Position numbers and translations under genes: made by a program. From the NCBI GenBank assembly GCA_018292915.2, contig JACVVK020000015.1, positions 3,157,001 through 3,221,000 on the forward strand: 64,000 nucleotides of DNA. Direction: 5' to 3'. This document shows positions 38,901-48,965 of the stretch, piece by piece. Source of the stretch: Batillaria attramentaria (taxonomy: Eukaryota > Mollusca > Gastropoda > Batillariidae). A model generated the notes under the pieces. The model was not told where the DNA came from. It was given only the letters and a program-made list of their open reading frames with translations, and did no database searches. Positions within the stretch are counted from its first letter, which is position 1, and the number at the start of each line of letters is the position of its first letter.

Positions 38901-40362
38901 AATTCAGTGAGGAAATTACAGAACCCTGCATTTGAAGCTTAACTCAGAGTCAGAAAGTCTACCACAATTTATGACTTTTGAGAGATGAGCTTTTCCCTGC
39001 AACCCTTGTTTGTTATACTAGCACACAAGTTGTATTCCACTGAACCCACAGTTTGCAAACAGCTCAGCTGTGAATATAGGGACAGGCTAGCAAAGACGGT
39101 GTTATCCCAATTGGATTCTATATATCCTATTCAGTTGTAATGTAAGGCCTACACAACTTATGTTCACAGCGGTTAATTAAGAGTTATACATTTGTCCTTT
39201 GCAACTGCTAATGAAGTGCTATATACACTTACACTTTTGTCCTTTGCCTGGGTTTGCAGTGCTGTGATCTGATTCTTGAATGCATGGTTCCATCTGAAAC
39301 GGACAAGCATGTTGAGACAAACAGGATGATGAAAACTGAAACACAAGCATCAACTTGGAAGAAGTGGTGTACCTTTTGCACAGCTAGACCCTTTACAGTG
39401 ATCTAAAATAGATGGGTGCCCACTACAATGCAACTTTCTCTCAACTTGGGCACTCAGCAGGAAGGTGCTACCTCTACGTTAAAGAAGTAATTTAACACCT
39501 GTCTGGACTGTCTAGCAGCGCAGAATCCAGTAACTGAACTACAAGTGGTTAACTTGAAATCATGCACGCATGAAGTTTTATCAATGGAGTACTCACAGAT
39601 CCTGCTCAACCTTCTTGTCAAGAGCATACTCCAGGTCCATCAGTAGCAGACGCTTGTAGAGATCTTCCAGCCGCTGGCGTGTCACCCAGAGGTCGGAGAT
39701 GCTCTTCCCACTCTCTGAGATTGTCGCCTTTAGGCTTTCTGCTTGTCTGCAAACAACAGACAATGTTAAAGCCAAACAACCTGTGATCTGTTATCCCTTT
39801 TTTCCCTGTGCATTGAATTATTTGTGTTCCATTCACTCAGGTTTGGCGGGTGTTCTTTTTTTTTGGAAAGACTGATCTGAGATCTTTGATGTGCACAACT
39901 GATGAATACCATGTTCATACAGACAATGGTGTTCACATCTATTAAACAACTGTATAAATATACTTGAAAATACAATAAGTTCCTTAGAGTGAACCTGCAA
40001 AACTGCAAGCAGTGTCATCACTGATAGTCGTGAAGTCGGAGCTCACGTGTAAGGTATTGTGAAAAAAAAACTTTACACAAAGGCTGCGGATTTCCTTGAA
40101 CTCTCGAAGTCCTCACATGCCACTTCAAATCAAGATGTCATTTTTTCATTGATGTGACACACATGCGTGTGTTTTACTTCGGCACTGAAAGATTCAATGA
40201 TACGCAAAAACTGATGACTTCCTACTTTCAGTATGACGTATATAACTGAGAATGACCGGACTAATCATGTTTTCCAAACATGGGATAGCTCTTTGTACAC
40301 CTTTTCAATCATCCCATGCCTGAATCCGTAACTTACCTCAGAACTTGAGCAGCTGAACTCAT
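24591..40362 (-). CDS. SMG7: SMG7 (EST1C) nonsense-mediated decay factor, 23 exons
   Basis: SMG7 binds phosphorylated UPF1 and recruits mRNA decay enzymes in the cytoplasm. Exons: 40362-40337, 39746-39597, 39293-39233, 38565-38494, 38300-38222, 37960-37868, 37273-37202, 36818-36665, 36387-36305, 35615-35304, 34955-34808, 34158-34079, 33942-33876, 33283-33170, 33049-32985, 32851-32790, 32451-32413, 32087-30348, 30059-30000, 26099-26053, 25920-25799, 25372-25179, 24677-24591. They sum to 3,927 nt, in frame, 1,308 residues; human SMG7 is about 1,137. The N-terminal 14-3-3-like/TPR domain shows DLEYALDKKVEQDLWNHAFK and YYRHAVNLSPQNGQPYNQLA. Lys65 and Arg162 match the human phosphoserine-binding Lys66 and Arg163. 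A 580-codon exon encodes a Gln/Pro/Gly-rich low-complexity region, larger than in vertebrates. The C-terminus keeps the GEYSLFASSSPW and TPLERLLEQQ motifs of the family. The intron between 30,000 and 26,099 contains an RTE element. The gene lies upstream of GOLGA2 and is divergent from the NAT-like gene. Confidence 0.95.
26151..26521. mobile_element. piggyBac-like MITE (TTAA-flanked)
   Basis: This 371-bp segment in an SMG7 intron begins TTAACTCATTGCTGACC. Its end, read on the other strand, is TTAACTTTTTCATGACC, so the two ends match at most positions, including TTAA and TGACC. TTAA target sites are characteristic of piggyBac-type transposons. No transposase is present. Assignment rests on the ends only. 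Confidence 0.5.
26636..29545 (-). CDS. RTE endonuclease-reverse transcriptase ORF
   Basis: A 969-residue protein that makes the nick and copies element RNA at the target site. The N-terminal apurinic-type endonuclease has LSETRW (Glu26), MGDFNAKIG (Asp137, Asn139) and SDHHLL. The central reverse transcriptase shows GVRQGCLLSPFLF and the FADD variant of the catalytic YADD box. The C-terminal tail ends near RVRWRRVVDGLCSTWSQGPK, a common ending of this animal RTE group. I see no internal stop or frameshift. Codons upstream of this ATG stay in frame and still look like endonuclease (RVATWNIRT) back to a TGA at 29621-29623, so translation may start upstream or use a different initiation mode. This belongs to the transposon, not to SMG7. 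Confidence 0.93.
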   Translation of the reverse strand: MYEVGRTIQVAREMKNYRIGVLGLSETRWLQTGQLRFSSGEQLLYSGHTEDGAPHTEGVALMLAPEAQRALIGWEPVNSRIITAKFITKKKDIKLNIIQCYAPTNDAEEEKKDDFYQQLQTVIDRGGAKDMTILMGDFNAKIGSDNTGYENTMGTHGLGQMNENGERFADFCALNQLVIGGSIFPHKRIHKATWRSPDHVTENQIDHICISRKFRRSWRDVRVMRGADVSSDHHLLATTLRLRLKRHTNANNTRTSYNVGLLRNTETQAAFRISLSNRFQPLQDLIEDSGMDIETQWEHSKKLWHDTCEEVLGKRKTQHKEWISADTIQKLEVRKKKKTALNTSRTRRAKAKAQEEYTAADREVKKSTRKDKRDYIDNLANQAEEAAGQGNLKDLYQVTKKLAGKFQQTDKPVKDKNGHPLTTTEEQLKRWAEHFRELLNRPIPETPPDIPPAETELPINCDKPSKAEIRKAIMTLRNGKAAGPDEIPAEAIKADTETAVNMLHSLFSKIWEKEEVPAQWKEGIVIKLPKKGDLRDCSNYRGIMLLSVPGKVLNRILLERMREAVDPMLRDQQAGFRRNRSCADQIASLRIIVEQSLEWNSPLYINFIDYEKAFDSVDREALWKLLRHYGVPGKIISLIQCTYKDMSCKIAHAGQLSESFEVKTGVRQGCLLSPFLFLLVIDWIMKTTTTGRKNGIQWTLWTQLDDLDFADDLALLSHSHSQMQDKTTCLEATSAGTGLKINRRKTELMKINTTANTPVTVGGEPIREVESFVYLGSVVDGQGGTDRDVTARIGKARAAMVMLKNIWASKVVRLRTKLRIFNSNVKSVLLYGCETWRTTKTMQQKIQTFLNTCLRRIFNIRWPEKIRNEELWERAGQEPATKQILRRKWGWIGHTLRKPASSTTRQALTWNPQGKRKRGRPRNSWRRDTEAELYKQGTNWTIVARIAQNRVRWRRVVDGLCSTWSQGPK
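29621..29833 (-). CDS. short ORF in the RTE 5' region
   Basis: A 70-codon reading frame within the 5' part of the RTE element. It has no domain I recognise and is rich in charged and Thr/Ser residues. It is in the same frame as the endonuclease-RT ORF and separated from it by one TGA and 25 codons. It may be a leader ORF, or the two may once have been a single ORF before a stop arose. Function unknown. Confidence 0.35.
   Translation of the reverse strand: MLLAGSPKLDRSKGRGQTNVDHLSKRLNGLTALPVKNIKVTEASTATNQNIHLGEEGFPSRRPMTHCSES
32661..32736. repeat. (GT)n(GC)n microsatellite in SMG7 intron
   Basis: About 31 GT units followed by about seven GC units, all alternating purine-pyrimidine and therefore a candidate Z-DNA tract. 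It lies about 50 bp beyond the donor of the 32851-32790 exon. Confidence 0.95.
33502..33660. repeat. two tandem hairpin-forming repeats in SMG7 intron
   Basis: Two copies of a short unit each contain an inverted repeat, atggtgttac/gtaacaccat at 33502-33511 with 33526-33535, and gatggtgttac/gtaacaccatc at 33607-33617 with 33625-33635. Each is followed by gaatgtatttttaa and an A-rich tail. The pattern suggests a duplicated small inverted-repeat element. No coding potential. Confidence 0.6.
34505..34712 (-). mobile_element. tRNA-derived SINE, second type
   Basis: On the minus strand a tRNA-like head carries an A box (GTGATCTAATGG) and a perfect B box (GGTTCGAGTCC), followed by an unrelated body that includes gtactccagctccctctac. 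The body differs from the SINE at 4,380, so it is a different family or subfamily. It sits in an SMG7 intron. Ends are approximate. Confidence 0.6.
35845..35921. repeat. (GA)n microsatellite
   Basis: A GA run interrupted by two or three GATA/ACAC units, in the SMG7 intron between the 36387-36305 and 35615-35304 exons. Confidence 0.93.
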
Positions 40363-42143
40363 TTTGTACGGCCATTCTAGTCCCATACACAGACCATACT
40401 TAAGCATCTGAGATTCAAAATTTTACAGCGATATGGGCAACCTAGATTAGTGCTAAACTCAAGTCCAGCTTGTCGTCGCCATTTTCCTTGAGAATTGACG
40501 TTAGGGGAAATCACTCCGTGGATCAGAAGTGTTACGTCCCCTGAGGGGCACAGTAAAGCACAGTTAGAAACACATACTTTTTAGAATACACTTATAATAC
40601 AGTGCACCGAATTGTGCAGTCGGTAATAATACAATACTCATTTACAACTTGTTTACAGGGAAACATTTTTTACAAGGAATTATGCATATTTAGTCCATGG
40701 ATTCATGAATACTGCACATGTTTGTCAGTGCGTTTGTCAGTTAGTCCCGGCGACTGCACTGACTCAGTGACTGGAGTCAGTCAGTGGTAAGGCCGGGCAT
40801 GACAGCCGGAGATTGTAGATGGCATAGCGTTTGCAGGCACTAGACGTACATACTGACTATGACACAGCCCCTCGTTCACATCAGTGAAATGCATGATATC
40901 AGTTACAAAGTCAGTCAGTCGGCAGTACTGACAGACTGACGAGGCTCTCGGACGGCAAAAGCCGCCGTTTTAAGCCAGGCGGCAGTGACACATTTTCACA
41001 GGGAACGTCTAATACGTATGGGGCACATGGGACGTAGCAACAGCCTGTGTGACATGTGTGTGGCACTACTGATGTCACACGTATGCTGATATACATCCCC
41101 CACAATGGGTGAGCTCTTTAGCCGGTTTACCGTAGTTCATTGGTGCGCAGTACAAGTTCAAGTTCATCGCGATAACCCCGATAAACCAGGGTCAGGGCTA
41201 TAATTATGAGTCAGTTGCGCCCAAAACAGAGAAGCCGCACCGGCAGATCTCGACTGACTCCACTGCACTGAGAAACTCGACCGGCACAGTTGTAGTCCGG
41301 TTTGCACTGCGCTTTGAACACCAAGGACGTACATTTAGGGTCCATGTGAACACCGACGTCAGGGTGACTCACAGTGTAACTGCAGGTACTGTGGCTACTG
41401 ATTTTGATAAATTGACTGACTCAGCTTGACTGACACTGACATCAAAGACCTTGGAATCAGATCTTTGCTGACATTTCGCTAACGTGAATGTGGTCTAAGC
41501 CCGGCTTTGCCAACATTTGCATATTACCATTTCAGTTCCACAGCGGAGAGTGTCCGGCAAGGGAAGCCGGGTCACAGTAGTCAGTCTACTCGGCATCACT
41601 GCCGGAGTTGAGGTGCTCGTAAGGTATAGTGTACAGCCTCTTCATGACCGGCTGCCGCATGCACCGTCAGGTCCGGTCGTCAGCCGCCAGTTAGTTCAGT
41701 TCGTTTCCGTCATTTGCTCACCTAAAATTTAGATCCCGTACTTGACACGGCGGCCGTGACTGAACTTACTGACGACACCTGTTTTCAGTGGGTGTTGTTA
41801 GCCGACCGTGCCTGTTCAGCAGCCATGTATTATTCGTCTAGTGTAGACCTACCTTTTGTCAGGACCATCCAGGCAGCCGTGCTACTGGTGAGTTGGCCGG
41901 CGTTTCCAACTCAAAGAGAAAGCACAGAGAGTTCAGGGATGGCCGGATCAGTGCGTCTTCACTGATGCATCAGTGCTTCGTGTATTTTCGACATGCGTCA
42001 GCCGCGGCGTTCACTGGAAGTTAGGGCCACATCATCTTACAACAGGATAGTCACAGTGAAACTTAGGTCAATCACAATAATTATTATATTGTTTCAGGAC
42101 ACAGCCGGAGTGACCGACCGTGTAGTACTCAGGCGCCGAAAAC
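40363..42143. other. divergent intergenic region SMG7 / NAT-like
   Basis: This 1.8-kb stretch separates the SMG7 start (minus) from the NAT-like start (plus) and should contain both promoters. No core promoter motif stands out. It is unusually rich in short cagtcagt/gactgact words (for example 40,720-40,790, 40,905-40,945, 41,410-41,445). A plausible splice acceptor, tattgtttcag, ends at 42,097, so the NAT-like gene may have an untranslated first exon in this region. Confidence 0.45.
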
Positions 42144-43058
42144 ATGTTCACGAAGGAGGAAGCGACCTGTCTGCTAGAGGAGCGATGGGGGTTACAGAAC
42201 GTCAGGCAGAGACTCCAGCAAGACAGGCACGGGCTTCTGGACGACATCGTGGTGACCGTGCAAGCCAAGGTCCCCTTTCAGAACCTCACGCTCATGGCCA
42301 CACCGCCCGCCCAGCGCAGGAGGCCAATGGAGGAGGACATCAAGCGAGACTGCCTCTCTGGATATGGAGGTCTGTGCTACACTCTGAATGTCTTCACGTT
42401 TAACCTTTTGAAAGCTCTGTGTTACGATGCAGCTCTGTGTCACGCCACCTGCACCTCCACAGTGGGCTTCCCTGACAACCACGTGTTTGTCCTCGTGCAG
42501 AACCTGCGTAACCGGGGGGACAGATATCTGGTCGAGGCTGGGGTAGGCTTCCCAACCTACAGAGCTGTTCCTCTGGATTTCACAGACGAGTCCCCTACAT
42601 ACGTGGACTCGTTCCTCGAATACAAATACATCAAGCACGAGAATCTTCTTCTGCGCATGCACAGACGAGGCGACACTGCGCCACGCCCGCACCCACCACG
42701 ACCAGACATTGACTTCTACATCGGAGAGTGGCGTCGGTTTTATTTCTCCGACATGAAGCCTCACCTGAGCGTTTCAGAGTTTGACGAATGTTTCGACACC
42801 GTCTACACAAACCCTAAAGCCTCGAATTTCCACAACGCTCCAAGAGCGCTGATGTTTCCCGATAAGCTCGCCTGCATTTTGTCCAGCAACCGGATGACGT
42901 TGGAGAAAGATGACGGAGAGGTCGTCCGGCAGGTGTTCCCTGATGACGAAGACGATGACGTCATCGTGCGTCGGTACCAGGACCATTTTCCTCAGATCAG
43001 CGGGGACATTGTCCTTAGAGCCTACCAGGAATGGAGGCGGGTAAAGTCAGGATGCTAA
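42144..43058 (+). CDS. arylamine N-acetyltransferase-like protein
   Basis: A 304-residue intronless coding region of the arylamine N-acetyltransferase (NAT) family, cytosolic enzymes that move acetyl from acetyl-CoA to aromatic amines via a Cys-His-Asp triad. The catalytic Cys lies in SGYGGLCYTLN (Cys78), matching the family RGGxC motif. The His is in DNHVFVLV (His113). The third position, normally Asp in a V-D-x-G-x-G loop, is Glu131 in YLVEAGVG. Length is close to the 290 residues of typical NATs. The C-terminal part carries an acidic patch (PDDEDDD). The start is favoured because it directly follows a plausible acceptor and gives the full fold. The last roughly 20 codons have been duplicated downstream in a tandem array. 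The family call is good; substrate and activity are unknown. Confidence 0.85.
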   Translation: MFTKEEATCLLEERWGLQNVRQRLQQDRHGLLDDIVVTVQAKVPFQNLTLMATPPAQRRRPMEEDIKRDCLSGYGGLCYTLNVFTFNLLKALCYDAALCHATCTSTVGFPDNHVFVLVQNLRNRGDRYLVEAGVGFPTYRAVPLDFTDESPTYVDSFLEYKYIKHENLLLRMHRRGDTAPRPHPPRPDIDFYIGEWRRFYFSDMKPHLSVSEFDECFDTVYTNPKASNFHNAPRALMFPDKLACILSSNRMTLEKDDGEVVRQVFPDDEDDDVIVRRYQDHFPQISGDIVLRAYQEWRRVKSGC

Positions 43059-43596
43059 TCGTGGGTATGAAAAGAACACCCACGGTTAAGTGGACAAAGG
43101 TTACTATGTCTGCATAGATCAGCCGCGGGGTCGTTGTCCTTAGAGCCTACCAGGAATGGAAACGGGTAAAGTCAGGATGCTAATCGTGGGTATGAAGAGA
43201 ACAAACTTGACTTTGCTTTGTCTCTAGAATGCAGAAAAGACTTCACCCACGGTTAAGTGGACAAAGGTTACTATGTCTGCATAGATCAGCGGGGTCGTTG
43301 ACCTTAGAGCTTACCAGGAATGGCTACGGGTCAGGATGCTAATCGTGGGTATGAAGAGAACAAACTTGACTTTACTGTGAATCTAGAATGCAGAAAAGAC
43401 TTCACCCGCGGTTAAGTGGACAAAGGTTACTATGTCTGCATAGATCACGGGGTCGTTGACCTTAGAGCTTACCAGGAATGGCTACGGGTCAGGATGCTAA
43501 TTGTGGGTATGAAGAGAACAAACTTGACTTTGCTTTGTCTCTAGAAATGCAGAAAAGACTTCACCCGCGGTTAAGTGGACAAAGGTTACTACGGCG
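42993..43596. repeat. four-copy degenerate tandem array including the NAT-like 3' end
   Basis: Four units of about 125-165 bp begin near 42,993, 43,117, 43,285 and 43,443. Each contains gatcagc/cac, gggg, ccttagagc.taccaggaatgg, gtcaggatgctaat, gtgggtatga and ggttaagtggacaaaggttac. The first unit lacks about 55 bp found in the others. It includes the last roughly 20 codons and the stop of the NAT-like gene, so the array arose by duplication of coding and 3' UTR sequence together. Confidence 0.88.
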
Positions 43597-44049
43597 TAAA
43601 TGAAGTATTATAAACATAGTTATGTAAAGGAAGGACTCAGTATCCTTTCATTTTTCCGTCTTGGTTTATTCGGATGAACTATGAACTTTCGCTTTGTTTT
43701 TCGAGCTCCGTTAATCCTCAACTAACTACCTAACCTAACTAACTAACTAACTACCTAACCTAACTAACTCTGATCATTCTATAACTCTGATTCTACCGCA
43801 TAAGCGAGGTACTGAGATGAAACAGTTGCTGTGTTTCGGATAGTGCAGCGATATATTCAGGCAGATACCCACATTCTTCCTTTGCAAGACAACCAGACAT
43901 TGTATATCAGTACATGTATAAGTATCCAGTGTGTCTGAGTCTGTTCATAACACTTGTTCCTAGAAAGGTTTAAGCTCTTCAGATTAGACACTTGGAGTAA
44001 CTATTGTGTTTCAGCTATTCTGTCCAACTTTGTTAGCATTGTGTGTTCC

Positions 44050-44050
<1 letters not shown>

Positions 44051-44109
<59 letters not shown>

Positions 44110-44175
44110 ATCGAATCACTTTAAATTTGGTTCATTTTCGCAGGTCACACAGGACAGTTTTCTATTTCTCCTCTA

Positions 44176-44239
<64 letters not shown>

Positions 44240-44266
44240 TCTCTATCTCACACACACATTCTCTGT

Positions 44267-44331
<65 letters not shown>

Positions 44332-44340
44332 TCTCTATCT

Positions 44341-44368
<28 letters not shown>
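44051..44368. repeat. compound (GT)n ... (CA)n microsatellite
   Basis: A (GT)n run at 44051-44107 is followed by three (CA)n runs (44179-44238, 44269-44330, 44340-44368) separated by ttctctatct-like spacers. Opposed GT and CA runs are self-complementary on one strand and could form a hairpin. Confidence 0.95.
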
Positions 44369-44371
<3 letters not shown>

Positions 44372-44608
44372 AAACCAAACACACACACAACTTCCCAACA
44401 GAGTGTATTGTGATGAGCACCAATTACTACAGTATGCAAAAAACAACAACACCAACTACAACAAAACCCCCAAAAAACGTTTCGCCACGCGAATATAGGC
44501 TCCATTGAATATCATTATTTTTAAAACCCAACAAAACACCCAAGCACCAACAGCTCACGGTCGTTACACCAGAGAGTTTTTGAGCGCAAAGTTACAAAGT
44601 TCGAAACA

Positions 44609-44765
44609 ATTGAATCAGATGAACCCATGACTCATGCGGGGAACCGTCAGCTCTTGAGTCGGAAGTTCGAATCCCAGTTGGGAGCCAGACACTTGTGCTG
44701 GCCCTTTCCTGGTCGCCTCCTCTTCAGTATCATCTTTGACGCTAGACTCGCAAACGGTCACCAAC
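44609..44765 (+). mobile_element. degraded tRNA-derived SINE copy
   Basis: The segment carries a B-box-like ttcgaatcccagttggg, then gccagacacttgtgctggcc and ctggtcgcctcct, matching the body of the SINE at 45,528-45,704. The A-box region is weak. Ends approximate. Confidence 0.55.
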
Positions 44766-44867
44766 CAACCGACACCATGCAGACTGTTCCTTGTTGTTTC
44801 AACGTCATTTGGTCAAGGCCAGCAACCCAGCCGAACTGTGACGTAACTGTATAATGTGAAGTTCAAT

Positions 44868-47397
44868 CTACTGGGTCAAGGTGACCCAGATCAGCTGTGC
44901 AGTGGCACGTGACATGGCGTGCAGCCTGCCCATCCCAATGTCTCCCGCCCTCAACGGCCCTCTCTGAAGCCACACGACTACTTTCCGTTCCATCCCGCTG
45001 ACAGTACGCGCGTTTGCGGCCAGGACCTGGTCGAGCCCCGCCATCAGCGCCACATCTCGCGAGAACCCGGCGGTGTCACCGCGTGCCAACACCTTGACCG
45101 GGACTCCAGCCTGGCGCAGACCTCGCACCACGCCGCTAGCGCGCCTCACTACGTTGCCGGCGGCGTCTCTTTCCTCCTCGACAATGGTGTCGTCATCCCA
45201 GGCAGTCAGAAGAAACACGTCGCGGTACGTCAGAGGCGCTGGAATGGTTCTGATGGCCCCGGCAGCAGTATTATGAGATGTAATGTGACCTGCAAGTACA
45301 ATGTAACCGTTTAAAAAAAAGTACCATAGAAAACAAACAATTAGATAAGCTTACGCAGGCAATAGTACAGTTTAGGTTATCTAACAGTGCAGTAATGTAT
45401 AGAAGCGATAGAAACTGCTGACGCAGTAATAAAATATATACCGAGCAACAAAAGAAAGGTGATTTCTTTGGTTTACTGATAAAACTTGCGAGTAGTCTCA
45501 GAGGCTCGGAGACTCTTCGGGCACTGAGGGAGCCGGGATAGCCGAATGGTAAAGCCGCGTTGGACTTTCGATGTTCAGATCGTGAGTTCGAATCCCGGCT
45601 GAGGCCAAGTGTCTGTGCTGGCCTTTCTCTCGTTGCCTGGTCTTTGGTATCACCCCATACGTGGCAGCAAAGGACGGTAAACTCCCAAACACCCACACCC
45701 ACAAACTTCGGGTGCTGCTGACGCAAGGACACAAATTGACCGTGGGGTCATGATTGGTGTTTTTTTTAGGTACTTTATTTGGCAAGTGTGCTAGTCTGTA
45801 GTGATTTTTGTTGTCATAAAAAAGCGTGATTTTCGTGATTTTTGTGTTAGGTAGGTCGAGGTGCTTGCCAGGCGGTCACAAAAAGGGGCAAGCTGCCAGT
45901 GAAGCCGGGACTTTTTGCACAGAGGTGGGACACAAGTGAGGCAAGCGGATTTGTGCGAACTGCCTCTCTGGCCTAAGCAGAAAGGAGACGTACATTACTC
46001 CATTGAAGCCTTTGGGGGGGGGGGGGGGGGCTTGCCTATGATGCCTGAGGCTAATAGGGAATATATAGGCATTTTGAGGCCCTGTATATTCAGTTGTGTC
46101 CTTCAGTTCGGCCTGCTGACGATTCTCTCACCCGTCAAACTGACGCGCAGTTCTTGCAAGACGCGGGCCACCTCCGCTCCGCACAGCTCGCAGTCTTCGG
46201 GCTTGCCCCCACTGTGCCCGGGGCCTGCGTGGTACAGAACCCTGAGGGACGGGCCGTCAGCTGGCAGAGGGGCTGAGCCAGGCGTGTAGGCACGGACGCG
46301 TTTACTTATGTGAATGATGGGCGACTCCTGCACGTGTCTGGTGACGACTGGAGGCGTCCTGAGTGGCTCCGTCATGGGAACCTCTGTCAGGGAGGGCGGT
46401 TTGTCTCCATGGAACAAACTGGCGGCCCAAACGCGGAGATCATGTACGCGCTTGTGTAGCTCGGTGCAGACTTCGATGAAGTCCCTGTAAGCGAGAACAT
46501 TGTATGAGTTTATATTTGAATCTGTTAAAACAAACCAACAAACAAACAAACAAACAAACAAAAAACACCCCAAACAAACAACAACAACAAAAAATAATAT
46601 AACAATTAAACAACAGCAACAACGTGCCAACAACACCAACAACAAACCACTTGTGTGTCCACAACAAAAACAAAACAAAAAACAACAGCAACTGGACTCG
46701 TGTTAGGATTTCCATGTACGACCGTGCACTAGGTACGAGCTCAACAGCGTCCAACACTATAATGTATACATGCGAGTGTATACGAAATTCTTTCTCTTTC
46801 TCTCTTTCAAACAAAGGTCAGTGTTAGTGTTTACTTTGTTCACAGCACGCATGGGAACTTACCGATGCACCTCATCCGCCACCAGGCACAGCGGGCCCTG
46901 ACTGGCGGCCGCCACGAGGCAGTTGACAGCGGCTTTCATCTGACCCTGCTCCTCGAAGTCGAACAGGTGAAGATGCACGCGCTGTCCGGCGGAGTCGCCA
47001 GTACTCTGCTGCACCTGTTGAGAGGATGGAACAGGCTTGTGTGCATCGTACTGTGTGAATGCAAAGTACTAAACAGAGAAACGTACCATGTTGCGTATCA
47101 TGTTAAGACTCAGAAATAGCAGCTAGGTTTGCATAGGACCCTCTCTCCCAACCCTTATCCAACGCTAAGCTATATGCTTATTATGCATGTGTACACAATG
47201 ATGAGCGTATGTACCCACACTCCACCCCTAAGAAGGGCGGGAAAAGAAAAAAAAAAAAAAAAGAAAAGAAGAGAAAACGAGGGAGGAAAAAGAGAAAGAA
47301 AAGAAAAAAGAAATATTTTAAGGGCGGGAATTAAACAAAACAATGGGATTAGTGAGAATGGGGGAAAGAAAAACAAAGGGCGAGGTGGTGGGGGTGC

Positions 47398-47493
<96 letters not shown>

Positions 47494-47581
47494 CATTAAC
47501 AACGAGAACAAGAACAACAAAAGAAAACAACAACAACAAATGAAAGAAAGAAAGAATGCCCCCCTCCCTCCCCGAAAACAA

Positions 47582-47659
<78 letters not shown>

Positions 47660-48878
47660 CAACAACAACAAACACAAAACCAACCAACCAAACAAAAAAC
47701 AAAAACAAAACAACAACAACAAAAAACCAAAGCAAAATTAATGAACAACAAAAAAAAAAACAACAACACCAAAAACCCCCCACCCGAACCTGATGCGCGA
47801 TAAGGTGTGACGCCGCCATGCTGTTCTTCCACGTACTGAGAACATGCACGTGCCATCCTTGCTGCCACCAGTCGTGAGCTCTTACGACCAGCACCAAGGT
47901 TTTTCCAGTACCCGGGGGTCCGCACAGCCAGACCAGCGGCAAGTGCATGTTGAGGACGTCCAACTGCTCGGGGTGAAGGACGACGCGGGTGAACCGGCGT
48001 GACGTCTCCGCCACCCCCTCCCCTTCCCCACGGAGGAAGTGGAGAGGAGGTTTGGTGACGCAGAATACTTCCACGGTGGTCGCCGGTCCGCAGAACCTGT
48101 ACAATACACGGAACTTAGAGACTCAATACGTATGACACACATCGTGTGGAAAACTTTTCATCTAATGCGCTGACTCTGTGCATCAGAACCAATCACTTGG
48201 ATCACGACGTAGCATCTGAAATCATTGTAGTGACTTTGGTTGGCGTGTATGTTGTTCTGCACGTGCACCGCGTACTGAGCAGACAACGTTATTTGGTTGC
48301 AGACTGAGGACCAGCTAGACGGCGTTGACTGGTAGCTATTTTTAGAAGATTTGTATAGTCCCAGTCTGTTCAAGAACGGACGGTAGGCTCAAAGGAAGTC
48401 GTATTTCTCTACTATTAGAAAATCACGAAAACGGTCGCGATGGGCAAATGATACACCGTTAGAGCTTCGAAAGCGGCAGGTTTTCATCTCAGTCTCGGTG
48501 GCGTTGGGAACATACGGGCTTTAAGCGTCGTTTGTCTGGCAGCCAAAACTCACAAAATTCGTCCTCCATTTATTCAGCGAAATCTCAGCTGCAGCTTGTA
48601 GGCGTACGAGGAACAGGTGTCTCAGTCCTCTTGGCTGCGGTCATGTTAGAACATCAGATCGGCGTAGTCTACACTAAGGCTCTGATCAAGCGTTCTGACA
48701 TGGGCTGCGCTTTGCTATCATCAGACATTATTCATTCCCAAAGTTTTTTGTTAAGAAAAAGTGTTGTTGGAATAAGATTATAAGGGATCTACGTTTGTTA
48801 GTTCCACACAAGGCAAAACACACCAGTTTGTTAATGTTCCGAGCTGCAGAAAACACAGCAGCAACAACAAGCCAAACT

Positions 48879-48965
<87 letters not shown>

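Larger units (their letters stand above)
43597..44867. other. intergenic region between NAT-like and nuclease-helicase genes
   Basis: The two genes converge here (plus and minus). The stretch holds short aactaacta repeats at 43,730-43,768, a compound microsatellite at 44,051-44,368 and a degraded SINE at about 44,609-44,765. No coding exon is supported. Confidence 0.6.

Noticed and set aside
42192..42764. 190-codon minus-strand ORF opposite the NAT-like gene
   Set aside because: The plus-strand frame contains NAT motifs, and the opposite frame is open by composition only.
42993..43596. CRISPR-like array
   Set aside because: Units are long, degenerate and adjacent without unique spacers, and the context is eukaryotic; it is a tandem duplication.
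44006..44498. Long ORFs over the (GT)n/(CA)n region
   Set aside because: They consist almost wholly of Cys-Val or Thr-His repeats from dinucleotide runs and have no domain or splice support.
45531..45602. Possible tRNA gene
   Set aside because: A and B boxes are present, but the acceptor and anticodon arms do not pair cleanly and the sequence continues into a SINE body seen elsewhere.
47129..47925. ORFs of 134-251 codons on both strands around 47.4-47.7 kb
   Set aside because: Microsatellite translation. Only the 47,790-48,096 minus-strand part is a real exon, in a frame supported by its neighbours.
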